Of a DNA stretch of 64,000 bases, positions 53,782-62,774 are shown one piece after another. Origin of the DNA: Octadecabacter temperatus (lineage in GTDB: Bacteria; Pseudomonadota; Alphaproteobacteria; Rhodobacterales; Rhodobacteraceae); NCBI RefSeq assembly GCF_001187845.1, contig NZ_CP012160.1, forward strand, positions 992,001 to 1,056,000. Direction: 5' to 3'. Made by a program: the position numbers and the translations under genes. Every line of letters begins with the position of its first letter. Positions within the stretch are counted from its first letter, which is position 1. The notes below the pieces were generated by a model. The model did no database searches and was not told the DNA's origin. It saw only the letters and a list, made by a program, of their open reading frames with translations.

Positions 53782-54693
53782 GTGTCGAGCAGGACACCCC
53801 AAACCGTAGCCGTTCTATTGGGCGGCCCCTCGGCTGAACGTGAGGTATCCCTCAGTTCAGGCAAAGAATGTGCGACCGCTTTGCGCGTCGCCGGCTTCGA
53901 CGTGGTTGAGATCGATGCAGGTGTCGACCTTGTTGAACAGCTGAAATCCGCCAAGCCAGATGTTGCGTTTAATGCGCTGCATGGTCGTTGGTGCGAAGAT
54001 GGTGTTGTGCAGGGTGTGCTGGAATGGCTGCGTATCCCGTACACGCACAGCGGCGTTTTGGCGTCGGCCACGTCGATGGATAAGCAAAAGACCAAAGACG
54101 TCTATCGCACCCATGGCTTGCCGTTCGTGAAAAGCGTTTTGGCAACGAAGGCGCAGATTGAAGCGGGCCACGTGATGACGCCGCCTTACGTTGTAAAGCC
54201 ATTTGATGAAGGCTCTAGCGTAGGTATTTATCTGGTGATGGAAGGCGATACGCCCCCAACGCTTGCGGATGGCTTGCCGGATTTGATGATGGTCGAAACA
54301 TATGCGCCAGGTCGTGAGTTGACGACAGCAGTGATGGGCGATCGCGCGTTGACGGTGACGGATATCGTCGTGGACGGTTGGTATGACTATGAAGCCAAGT
54401 ATGGCGATGGCGGATCCAAACACATTCTGCCTGCAGATATTCCAAAGGAAATTTTCGATGCTTGTATCGATTACGCGGTGCGCGCCCATGATGCGCTTGG
54501 CTGTCGTGGTTTGAGTCGCTCGGATTACCGTTGGGACGAAAGCCGCGGTCTTGATGGGCTGATTTTGCTGGAAACGAATACACAGCCTGGAATGACACCG
54601 ACATCGTTGGCCCCTGAACAGGCGGCGCATGTTGGAATTTCTTTCCCAGAACTGATGACTTGGATGGTGGAGGACGCGTCATGCGATCGCTAA
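53782..54693 (+). CDS. ddl: D-alanine:D-alanine ligase
   Basis: A 303-residue ATP-grasp enzyme that makes the D-Ala-D-Ala used by MurF. It begins [19 protein letters not shown], has [16 protein letters not shown] and [14 protein letters not shown], then [20 protein letters not shown] with the metal-binding Glu/Asn. The start codon is GTG at 53782 with GAGG upstream. Its last 13 bases overlap the start of ftsQ. Confidence 0.95.
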   Translation: MSSRTPQTVAVLLGGPSAEREVSLSSGKECATALRVAGFDVVEIDAGVDLVEQLKSAKPDVAFNALHGRWCEDGVVQGVLEWLRIPYTHSGVLASATSMDKQKTKDVYRTHGLPFVKSVLATKAQIEAGHVMTPPYVVKPFDEGSSVGIYLVMEGDTPPTLADGLPDLMMVETYAPGRELTTAVMGDRALTVTDIVVDGWYDYEAKYGDGGSKHILPADIPKEIFDACIDYAVRAHDALGCRGLSRSDYRWDESRGLDGLILLETNTQPGMTPTSLAPEQAAHVGISFPELMTWMVEDASCDR

Positions 54694-55559
54694 AGGCACA
54701 ACGCCCAGACGGCACACGCCGCGACCCAGCGCCAAGCCGTTGGGGATATCGTTACCAGCGTTTGATGCTGACACCAGGCTTTCGCAAGCTGGTTAAGGTT
54801 GGTGTTCCGTTGCTGGTGGTTGGTGGATTGATCGCGGGTTGGACGGCGCGCGAAGCGAACCGTCAGATGATCGCGGATGCCTACAACAACACCAAAACCC
54901 AAATTCAGCAGCGCGATGAATTCATGGTTAAGATGATGGCGATTGATGGGGCTGATGACACGTTGGCAGCTGATATCCGCACGGTTTTGCCATTGGAATT
55001 TCCGCAGTCCAACTTTGACCTCGACCTAGAGGAAATGCGCCAAACGGTTGCTGCATTGCCCGCCGTAGCTGAGGCCGCGTTGCGCGTGCGTCCGGGTGGA
55101 ATTTTGCAAGTGAACGTCACGCAACGGGTTCCGGTTGCCGTGTTCCGTGCGCCTGAAGGCCTCAAGCTAATCGACGGCGGAGGTGTGCTGATACAGAATA
55201 TTATCGCGCGTGCGGATCGTTCTGACTTACCACTGATTACGGGTGATGGCGCCCGCGAAGCGCTTGGTGAAGGGCTTGAGATCTACCGCGTTGCAGGGCC
55301 GCTTGCGCCGCGTATGCGCGGTGTTGTTCGCATGGGGGAGCGTCGTTGGGATGTGATCCTCGACAGTGGGCAACGCATTCTATTGCCAACAGAAAGCCCA
55401 GTGCCCGCGTTTGAACGCGTTGTTGCATTGAACCAAGCCCAAGACTTGCTGGAACGGGATGTCGCCGTCGTTGATATGCGCCACCCAGACCGTCCGACAA
55501 TCCGATTAAACGAACAGGCCGTGACGAATTTGCGTCAGATCAACGCCGAACAAGAATAA
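54681..55559 (+). CDS. ftsQ: Cell division protein FtsQ
   Basis: A 292-residue bitopic divisome protein: a basic cytoplasmic tail, one membrane helix ([15 protein letters not shown], near residues 38-55), a POTRA domain ([34 protein letters not shown]) and the beta domain with [20 protein letters not shown]. It bridges FtsA/FtsK and FtsL-FtsB in E. coli. The ATG at 54681 lies inside the end of ddl, with GGAGG eight bases before it. Confidence 0.93.
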   Translation: MRSLKAQRPDGTRRDPAPSRWGYRYQRLMLTPGFRKLVKVGVPLLVVGGLIAGWTAREANRQMIADAYNNTKTQIQQRDEFMVKMMAIDGADDTLAADIRTVLPLEFPQSNFDLDLEEMRQTVAALPAVAEAALRVRPGGILQVNVTQRVPVAVFRAPEGLKLIDGGGVLIQNIIARADRSDLPLITGDGAREALGEGLEIYRVAGPLAPRMRGVVRMGERRWDVILDSGQRILLPTESPVPAFERVVALNQAQDLLERDVAVVDMRHPDRPTIRLNEQAVTNLRQINAEQE

Positions 55560-55576
55560 GAATAGGTGTGTAAAAC

Positions 55577-56923
55577 ATGAGAGATCTTTACCAATCCCAG
55601 CGCGCCATGCGCAGCATGCGTCAAGCGGCAATGCAACGCGGCGTTATCGCGATTTTGGACATCGGCAGTTCCAAGATTGCCTGCCTTGTTCTGCGTTTCG
55701 ACGGACCTGAGCAATTTAGCGCCAAGGATGGTTTCGGGGATGGTGTTGGTTCCATGGCGGGGCAGTCCTCGTTTCGGGTGATTGGTGCGGCGACAACCCG
55801 TTCACGCGGTGTGCGTTTTGGTGAAGTTGAAGCAATGGCTGAAACGGAACGTGCGGTCCGTACGGCGGTTCAAGCGGCACAAAAGATGGCGAATGTTCGT
55901 GTGGATCACGTGATTGCCTGTTTGTCAGGTGGGCGTCCGCGCTCATACGGGTTGGACGGGCAGGTCGATGTGATGGGTCAAACCGTTACTGAGGGCGACA
56001 TTGGTCGCGTGTTGGCGGAATGCGAAGTACCGGATATCGGCGAAGGCCGCCAAGTGTTGCACGCGCAGCCGATCAATTTCGCACTGGATCACCGCTCGGG
56101 TCTTGAAGACCCGCGTGGTCAGATCGGGTCAACATTGACCACAGACATGCATCTCATGACTGTCGAAGACAGCATCATTGAGAACCTTCTATACTGTATC
56201 AAACGCTGTGATCTTGAACTGGCGGGCGTTGCGTCCTCTGCTTATGCGGCCGGGATTTCGTCGCTGGTGGAAGACGAGCAAGAACTCGGTGCCGCGTGTA
56301 TTGATATGGGGGGCGGTTCAACCGGTATTTCCATCTTTATGCGCAAACATATGATCTATTCGGACTCTGTTCGTATGGGCGGGGACCATGTGACGTCCGA
56401 CATTTCCATGGGTCTGCAGGTTGCGCCTGCGATGGCGGAGCGGATCAAGACATTCTATGGCGGCGTGCTGGCGACGGGCATGGATGATCGCGAGATGATC
56501 GAAGTTGGCAGTAACACAGGTGATTGGGAGCGCGATCGTCGCACCGTCAGTCGCGCGGAACTGATCGGCATCATGCGCCCACGCGTTGAAGAAATCCTTG
56601 AAGAAGTGCGCGTGCGTTTGGACGCGGCGGGCTTTGAACATTTGCCAAGCCAACAGATCGTTCTGACTGGTGGCGGCAGCCAAATTCCGGGCCTTGATGG
56701 TCTAGCCAGCAAAATCCTTGGCCAGCAAGTGCGCCTTGGTCGCCCGTTGCGCGTTCAAGGTTTGCCTCAAGCGGCGACCGGGTCAGCATTTTCGGCGGCT
56801 GTTGGCCTCAGCCTTTTTGCGGCGAACCCGCAAGACGAGTGGTGGGACTTCGATATTCCTGCCGAGAAATATCCAGCACGCTCCCTCAAACGGGCGGTTC
56901 GTTGGTTTAGAGAGAACTGGTAG
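55577..56923 (+). CDS. ftsA: Cell division protein FtsA
   Basis: A 448-residue actin-like protein that ties FtsZ filaments to the membrane. It has the phosphate-1 loop ILDIGSSKIACLVLR, CIDMGGGSTGISIF (phosphate 2) and LTGGGSQIPGLDGLA (adenosine loop). The C-terminal amphipathic helix LKRAVRWFRENW is the membrane-targeting sequence. The 199-base gap before ftsZ contains a CGTGGG...CCCACG hairpin right after the stop (56927-56944). Confidence 0.96.
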   Translation: MRDLYQSQRAMRSMRQAAMQRGVIAILDIGSSKIACLVLRFDGPEQFSAKDGFGDGVGSMAGQSSFRVIGAATTRSRGVRFGEVEAMAETERAVRTAVQAAQKMANVRVDHVIACLSGGRPRSYGLDGQVDVMGQTVTEGDIGRVLAECEVPDIGEGRQVLHAQPINFALDHRSGLEDPRGQIGSTLTTDMHLMTVEDSIIENLLYCIKRCDLELAGVASSAYAAGISSLVEDEQELGAACIDMGGGSTGISIFMRKHMIYSDSVRMGGDHVTSDISMGLQVAPAMAERIKTFYGGVLATGMDDREMIEVGSNTGDWERDRRTVSRAELIGIMRPRVEEILEEVRVRLDAAGFEHLPSQQIVLTGGGSQIPGLDGLASKILGQQVRLGRPLRVQGLPQAATGSAFSAAVGLSLFAANPQDEWWDFDIPAEKYPARSLKRAVRWFRENW

Positions 56924-57122
56924 TTACGTGGGTTACCACCCACGCATACGCAAGATTTCGCCGATCACCCCAGATACGGCGGAAAAACTTGCTGGGAGGC
57001 CCACATTTTGCGGTTTTTTGGCACTTTAGACGTGACCCAAGGGGCAGAGGCCGTTAAGGTCCAGTAAATAATTCGACAAGAACGCCCGATGGGACGGGCC
57101 CAACAAGACAGGCGGACAGCAC

Positions 57123-58703
57123 ATGACATTGAACCTCTCCATGCCCGGGCAGGAAGAACTGAAACCACGCATCACCGTATTTGGTGTCGGCGGCGCAGGC
57201 GGCAACGCAGTAAACAACATGATCGAGCAAGAGCTTGAAGGTGTTGAATTTGTCGTCGCCAACACAGACGCGCAGGCCCTTCAGCAGTCCCGCTCTGATG
57301 CGAAAATTCAGATGGGTGTCAAAGTCACCGAAGGTTTGGGTGCAGGAGCACGTGCAACCGTTGGTGCAGCTGCCGCAGAAGAATCAATCGAACAAATCGT
57401 CGACCACCTTGCTGGCGCACACATGTGCTTCATCACAGCTGGCATGGGCGGTGGCACCGGTACGGGCGCTGCACCAATCATCGCACAGGCTGCCCGCGAG
57501 CTTGGCGTTCTGACTGTTGGTGTTGTTACCAAGCCGTTCCAGTTTGAAGGCGGCAAGCGCATGAACCAAGCTGATGCAGGCATCGAAGCTCTGCAGAAGG
57601 TTGTCGACACGCTGATCATCATTCCAAACCAGAACCTGTTCCGTCTGGCGAATGAAAACACAACATTCACCGAAGCGTTCTCCCTTGCGGATGATGTGCT
57701 TTATCAAGGTGTTAAGGGTGTTACAGACCTTATGGTTCGCCCAGGTCTTATCAACCTCGACTTTGCTGACGTTCGCGCCGTTATGGACGAAATGGGCAAG
57801 GCGATGATGGGTACAGGCGAAGCCGACGGTCAGGACCGTGCGGTTCAGGCAGCTGAAAAAGCCATCGCGAATCCACTGCTGGACGAGATCTCCTTGGAAG
57901 GTGCACGCGGCGTGTTGATCAACATCACAGGTGGTTACGACCTGACGTTGTTCGAACTCGACGAAGCAGCGAACAAGATCCGCGAAAAAGTCGACGCAGA
58001 AGCAAATATCATTGTTGGTTCCACATTGGACACTGGCATGGAAGGCAAGATGCGCGTGTCCGTTGTGGCCACTGGTATCGACGCTGTTGCGAAGACATCC
58101 GATGTTCCGGTTCCACGCCGCCCAATGGCTGCACCTTTGACACAGCAAGTTACTGCTGAAGTAAAAGAAGAAGCGCCGGCACCAGTTGAAGCGCCAGCCG
58201 AAGTTGCTGCGGTTGTTGCTGAAGCAGCACCTGAGCCAACACTGTTTGACGAAACAGCCGCCGCTACACCGGCACCTGCACCAACTTTTGACGCACCGGC
58301 AGCCGCCGCTGCTGCAGAAGCTGACCTGCCACCAGCTGCTTACCAGCCACGTGCAGAGCCTGAAATTGAAGCAACAACAGACGCTTTCGTTGCACCTCAG
58401 CGCCCTGCAGTTGGAACGCCATCTCAGGAAACGCTTGATCGTCTGCGGACTGCAGCGACACGTAGCGCGCCTGCAGCTGCTCCAGTGGCTGAGCCAATGG
58501 AAACAGAAGAGGCTGCAAAGCCACGGATGGGTGGGCTGAACAGCCTGATCAGCCGCATGACTGGTCACAACGAAAGCCAAGCCAACGAGCGCCCGCAGCC
58601 GCCGGTTGCGACCCTGCGCGAAGAGGCTGCACCAGCGTCTGAAGCTGACGCAGACCAAGAACGCATCGAAATTCCAGCGTTCCTGCGTCGCCAAGCGAAC
58701 TAA
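57123..58703 (+). CDS. ftsZ: Cell division protein FtsZ
   Basis: A 526-residue tubulin-like GTPase forming the division ring. It has the GTP loop [13 protein letters not shown], the signature GGGTGTG at 109-115, and the T7 synergy loop [12 protein letters not shown] long Ala/Pro/Glu linker (about 325-500) precedes the conserved C-terminal peptide [10 protein letters not shown] that binds FtsA; such extended linkers are usual in Rhodobacterales. The codon use is strong and the gene probably also has its own promoter in 56924-57122. Confidence 0.98.
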   Translation: MTLNLSMPGQEELKPRITVFGVGGAGGNAVNNMIEQELEGVEFVVANTDAQALQQSRSDAKIQMGVKVTEGLGAGARATVGAAAAEESIEQIVDHLAGAHMCFITAGMGGGTGTGAAPIIAQAARELGVLTVGVVTKPFQFEGGKRMNQADAGIEALQKVVDTLIIIPNQNLFRLANENTTFTEAFSLADDVLYQGVKGVTDLMVRPGLINLDFADVRAVMDEMGKAMMGTGEADGQDRAVQAAEKAIANPLLDEISLEGARGVLINITGGYDLTLFELDEAANKIREKVDAEANIIVGSTLDTGMEGKMRVSVVATGIDAVAKTSDVPVPRRPMAAPLTQQVTAEVKEEAPAPVEAPAEVAAVVAEAAPEPTLFDETAAATPAPAPTFDAPAAAAAAEADLPPAAYQPRAEPEIEATTDAFVAPQRPAVGTPSQETLDRLRTAATRSAPAAAPVAEPMETEEAAKPRMGGLNSLISRMTGHNESQANERPQPPVATLREEAAPASEADADQERIEIPAFLRRQAN

Positions 58704-58737
58704 ATTGATGTGACGCTAGGTCACAATTTACGGGGAA

Positions 58738-58769
58738 GGGCTGCCAATTGGCGGCCCTTTTTCTTTTTG
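58738..58769 (+). terminator. Rho-independent terminator between ftsZ and lpxC
   Basis: GGGCTGCC (58738-58745) pairs with GGCGGCCC (58750-58757) with one wobble and a four-base loop, then TTTTTCTTTTT. It marks the end of the dcw transcript and implies that lpxC has its own promoter in 58770-58912. Confidence 0.92.
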
Positions 58770-58912
58770 TATCAAGCGTTTGCCGCGTTGCCGCTATAAG
58801 GCAGGCAGTTTTGCGCCGTTTTGTAACAGGGATGTTTCAGTCCGTTGCAAAGAGTGTGTTGAGAGAAGGCCAGCCACCTCTTAAGTCTTTTTCAACAAAG
58901 AAGGTTCTATCC

Positions 58913-59833
58913 GTGCAAACGACTCTCGACACAACAGTGGCATTTGAAGGCAAGGGGCTGCACCTCGGGCAGCCTGTGTCTGTTGTTGTGCGTCCTGCGC
59001 CTGCGGATCACGGTATTATCTTTCGCCGCATGGACGTTGATGCATCCAAAGCTGATGTTCCGGCATTATGGCACCGTGTCATCGTTTCCCCGCTGAACAC
59101 ACGGATTGAGAACGCGGCAGGGACGTCTGTGTCCACAATCGAACACATCATGGCAGCACTTGCGGGATGTGGCCTACACAACGCATTGGTTGAAGTAACG
59201 GGCCCCGAAGTGCCGATCCTTGACGGGTCTGCTGCGCAATTTGTTGAAGGTTTCCTTCACGCAGGCGTTCGCCGCCTGAACGCACCTTTGCGTGTGATTG
59301 AAGTGTTGAAACCCGTTTCAGTGAAGGTGGGCGATGCAACAGCACGCCTTGATCCTGCCGATACGTTGCACATTCGCTTTGAAATCGATTTTACAGACCG
59401 TGCGATTGGGCATCAGGAAAAGACTTTGAACATGTCGAATGGCGCATTCGTACGTGAGCTAAGTAATAGCCGTACGTTCTGCCGTTCCTCTGATGTAGAC
59501 GCGATGCGCGCGCAGGGTCTTGCCCTTGGCGGCACGTTGGAAAACGCCGTTGTGGTTGACGGTGCCGAGGTTCTTAGCCCCGGTGGATTACGTCACAAAG
59601 ACGAAGCGGTACGCCATAAGATGTTGGATGCATTGGGCGATTTGTACACGGCTGGCGCACCAATTCTGGGTCGCTACACGGGCTCAAAGGCCGGCCATGC
59701 GGTCACAAACGCCTTGCTCTGTGCGTTGTTTAACGACCCTGATGCTTGGGCGTGGCGCGATGCTGACGTGGCAACCGCGGCTCGTTTGCCGGGTGTTGGC
59801 CTTCGTTGGGCTGACGTTCCGGCCGTCGCTTAA
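58913..59833 (+). CDS. lpxC: UDP-3-O-acyl-N-acetylglucosamine deacetylase
   Basis: A 306-residue zinc enzyme for the committed step of lipid A synthesis. It begins MQTTLDTTVAFEGKGLHLG (GTG start at 58913), and has the zinc ligands in STIEHIMAALAG and in LRHKDEAVRHKMLDALGDLYTAG (two ligands) with the catalytic Glu earlier. The length matches E. coli LpxC. An in-frame ATG at 58829 is possible but would add 28 residues unlike the family. Its promoter must lie after the terminator. Confidence 0.95.
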   Translation: MQTTLDTTVAFEGKGLHLGQPVSVVVRPAPADHGIIFRRMDVDASKADVPALWHRVIVSPLNTRIENAAGTSVSTIEHIMAALAGCGLHNALVEVTGPEVPILDGSAAQFVEGFLHAGVRRLNAPLRVIEVLKPVSVKVGDATARLDPADTLHIRFEIDFTDRAIGHQEKTLNMSNGAFVRELSNSRTFCRSSDVDAMRAQGLALGGTLENAVVVDGAEVLSPGGLRHKDEAVRHKMLDALGDLYTAGAPILGRYTGSKAGHAVTNALLCALFNDPDAWAWRDADVATAARLPGVGLRWADVPAVA

Positions 59834-59957
59834 ATTACGACATTTATCAATCGTGATCACGCGTGTGCAAAAGGCATTTTGCACCCAATATTTATGTGCT
59901 AGACCGATCCCAACGAGAAACGATGTTCGAACAATAATCTTGAGCGGGGGCGCCTCA

Positions 59958-60812
59958 ATGTCAGGCCGCAGCAGCATTTTGAAACTTCGTAAGGGTCTGG
60001 CCACAGGCGTGCTTTCGCTTGGTCTACTGGCAGGGTGTGGTTCGCTTGATACGCGTTCACCGGGCGCCTTGGAATCATACTCCGCACAAGAAATTTTTGA
60101 ACGCGGCGAGTTTGAACTCGAACGCGGGCAGGGCGATGAGGCTGCGTTCTACTTCGGTGAAATCGAACGCCTTTACCCTTATTCAGAATGGGCCAAACGC
60201 GCATTGATTATGCAGGCGTTTTCCTATCACCGCGATCAAGACTACCCGAATTCACGTGCCGCAGCCCAACGTTACATCGACTTTTACCCAGTGGATGCAG
60301 ACGCGGCCTATGCCCAATATTTGCTGGCGCTGTCCTATTACGATCAGATCGACGAAGTTGGTCGTGACCAAGGTTTGACGTTCCAAGCACTACAAGCACT
60401 GCGCGTTGTCATCGAACGCTACCCTGAAAGCGAATATGCGCGTTCTTCGGTTCTGAAGTTCGACCTCGCCTTTGACCACCTCGCCGCGAAAGAGATGGAA
60501 ATCGGCCGCTACTACCTTAAGCGTGACCATTTTGCGGCGTCGATCAACCGTTTCCGTATCGTTGTCGAAGATTTCCAAACAACGTCCCACACACCCGAAG
60601 CCTTGCACCGCTTGGTTGAGGCGTATCTGTCGCTTGGTCTTGTTGAAGAAGCCCAAACCGCAGGTGCGATCCTTGGCTACAACTACCAATCAACTGAGTG
60701 GTACGAGGACAGTTTCGCATTGCTGACAGGGCAGGGGCTTGAGCCGAAATCTATCGGCGACAACTGGCTGTCCGCCATCTATCGTCAGATGGTTCGCGGC
60801 GAATGGCTCTAG
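59958..60812 (+). CDS. bamD: Outer-membrane assembly lipoprotein BamD
   Basis: A 284-residue lipoprotein with the lipobox LLAGC (LGLLAGCGSLDT) after a short hydrophobic signal, then five TPR-like helical repeats (for example YPYSEWAKRALIMQAFSYH, YPNSRAAAQRYIDFYPVDAD and YDQIDEVGRDQGLTFQALQALR). It is part of the BAM complex that inserts beta-barrel proteins. The start at 59958 is the one that gives the signal peptide; the frame is open from 59520, but that part is lpxC in another frame. recN follows by eight bases. Confidence 0.94.
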   Translation: MSGRSSILKLRKGLATGVLSLGLLAGCGSLDTRSPGALESYSAQEIFERGEFELERGQGDEAAFYFGEIERLYPYSEWAKRALIMQAFSYHRDQDYPNSRAAAQRYIDFYPVDADAAYAQYLLALSYYDQIDEVGRDQGLTFQALQALRVVIERYPESEYARSSVLKFDLAFDHLAAKEMEIGRYYLKRDHFAASINRFRIVVEDFQTTSHTPEALHRLVEAYLSLGLVEEAQTAGAILGYNYQSTEWYEDSFALLTGQGLEPKSIGDNWLSAIYRQMVRGEWL

Positions 60813-60820
60813 GCTAGGGC

Positions 60821-62470
60821 ATGCTCCGCAGCCTTGATATTCGTGACATGTTAATCATTGATCGGTTGGAGCTCGCGTTCCAACCGGGGTTGAATGTGCT
60901 GACGGGTGAAACTGGTGCGGGTAAATCCATCCTGTTGGATTCGTTGGGTTTTGTTCTCGGTTGGCGTGGCCGAGCTGAGCTTGTTCGCCAAGGCGCAGAC
61001 CAAGGTGAGGTGATTGCCGAGTTCGATCTCGCCGAAAGTCACGCGGCATGGGATGTGCTGCGTGAGGCGGGTTTCACATATGATGACAGTCTGATTTTGC
61101 GGCGCATCAACACGCGCGACGGGCGCAAAACGGCTTGGATCAATGATCGTCGCGTCAGTGGCGAAATCTTGCGGGCGGTGTCTGAAACGCTGGTCGAGTT
61201 ACACGGCCAACACGATGATCGCGGGTTGCTGAACCCACGGGGGCATCGGGTGCTTCTGGATGATTTTGGCGGCCTCGCGCCTGAGTTGGCTAAGGTTCGC
61301 AGCACGTGGAAAACCTTGGTGGCGGCGAAGAAAGAACTCACTGCAGCTGAGGCGCGTGTCGCTGAGCTGCAAGCGGAAGAAGAGTTTCTGCGTCACGCTG
61401 TGGCTGAGCTAGATGGGCTTGCGCCGACTGCCGGTGAAGATGCGGACCTTGATCAGCAACGCCGCAAAATGCAGGCCGCTGAGAAAATTGGCGTTGATAT
61501 TTCCAAAGCACAACAAGCACTTGGCCTAAATGGGGGCGAAGGCATGCTTGGAGATGCGATGCGTTGGCTCAGCGATTCAGCCGACCAAGCAGACGGCACA
61601 TTAGAAGCGCCGATCGCCGCATTGGAACGCGCAATGGCTGAACTAAGCGAAGCGCAGGCGGGCGTCGAAACCTGCATCGATGCGCTGGCGTTTAATCCGT
61701 TTGAGCTGGAACAAGTCGAAGAGCGCCTGTTCGCGATCCGTGGTTTGGCGCGCAAACACAACATTCTTGCAGATGAGCTTGGACCATTTGCCGATGGATT
61801 GCGCGAACGATTGAACGCGCTGGATCGCGGCGCGTCTGACCTTGCCGATCTAACGACAGAATTGGGCATTGCGCAGGCGGGATACGACAAAGCGACGGCC
61901 AAGTTGACGGCGTCGCGGTGCAAGTGGGCCGTGAAGCTTGACAAGGCGATGGCGAGTGAGCTTGCCCCGTTGAAAATGGAACGCGCTGTTTTCGTTACTG
62001 AAATTACCGAAGCCGAGGCCGGGCCGGATGGGGTTGATACGGTTGCTTTTACAGTTGCAACCAACCCAGGCGCGCCCGCTGGGCCAATCGGAAAGATCGC
62101 TTCGGGTGGTGAATTAAGCCGCTTCCTACTTGCCCTCAAGGTCTGTCTGACGGGCGCTGAGTCCGGTCTGACTTTGATTTTTGACGAGATCGACCGCGGT
62201 GTAGGTGGTGCGACGGCGGATGCTGTTGGCCGCCGTTTGTCAGAGCTGGCAGGGCAGGGCCAAGTACTGGTCGTGACGCACAGCCCACAGGTTGCTGCCC
62301 TCGGGGATCATCATTGGCGTGTCGAGAAACGCCAGACCAAAGACGCAACGCTGTCGACTGTCGTTGGCTTGGTGGATGATGAGCGTATAGATGAAATCGC
62401 ACGTATGCTCAGCGGTGACCGCATCACAGAAGAAGCCCGCGCTGCTGCAAGGGCGTTGGTTCCTGAGTGA
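60821..62470 (+). CDS. recN: DNA repair protein RecN
   Basis: A 549-residue SMC-like ATPase of recombinational repair. The N-terminal half has LNVLTGETGAGKSILLDSLG (Walker A) and the Q-loop region, then coiled-coil segments (VAAKKELTAAEARVAELQAEEEF), and the C-terminal half has the signature ASGGELSRFLLALK and Walker B LIFDEIDRGVGGATADAVGRR. bamD-recN is a common pair in alphaproteobacteria. Confidence 0.96.
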   Translation: MLRSLDIRDMLIIDRLELAFQPGLNVLTGETGAGKSILLDSLGFVLGWRGRAELVRQGADQGEVIAEFDLAESHAAWDVLREAGFTYDDSLILRRINTRDGRKTAWINDRRVSGEILRAVSETLVELHGQHDDRGLLNPRGHRVLLDDFGGLAPELAKVRSTWKTLVAAKKELTAAEARVAELQAEEEFLRHAVAELDGLAPTAGEDADLDQQRRKMQAAEKIGVDISKAQQALGLNGGEGMLGDAMRWLSDSADQADGTLEAPIAALERAMAELSEAQAGVETCIDALAFNPFELEQVEERLFAIRGLARKHNILADELGPFADGLRERLNALDRGASDLADLTTELGIAQAGYDKATAKLTASRCKWAVKLDKAMASELAPLKMERAVFVTEITEAEAGPDGVDTVAFTVATNPGAPAGPIGKIASGGELSRFLLALKVCLTGAESGLTLIFDEIDRGVGGATADAVGRRLSELAGQGQVLVVTHSPQVAALGDHHWRVEKRQTKDATLSTVVGLVDDERIDEIARMLSGDRITEEARAAARALVPE

Positions 62471-62774
62471 CCCGCTTTAGGTCGCGAAAGGTCAACCTTG
62501 CCCCATGAGATTACAGATAATTGGTTGAATTTTATTGGAAAAAGACAAGCCCAGCCGGTTGGTGTTTAACGCTGAAATACCCACGTCATTGCCACCGTCC
62601 GACCAAGACCAGCGCCGATTGCTCGGCTTGTTAAAATACTCGCTCCACGATTAGTTCGTGCCACGAGGTCTAAAAGAAATTCTGTGGCCCGAGAGCCAAA
62701 TACCAATTCACCACTCTAATGAGGAGTAAATTAACCTTTTGGTCAACTTCTCGCTTACCCCATTTGGGGTAAAG
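62471..62774. other. 304-bp convergent intergenic region after recN
   Basis: No credible gene is seen. It holds an 8-bp hairpin TTACCCCA-TT-TGGGGTAA (62755-62772) directly after the stop of the HTH-hydrolase gene; there is no U tract on either side, so it is at most a weak terminator. The rest (62520-62720) is AT-rich with scattered short palindromes. Confidence 0.5.

Noticed and set aside
57384..58694. A long minus-strand open frame over ftsZ
   Set aside because: It is antisense to ftsZ, very rich in Cys, Arg and Phe, and arises from the skewed codon use of ftsZ.
59520..59957. Upstream extension of the bamD frame
   Set aside because: This part is the lpxC gene in another frame; the lipoprotein signal begins at 59958.
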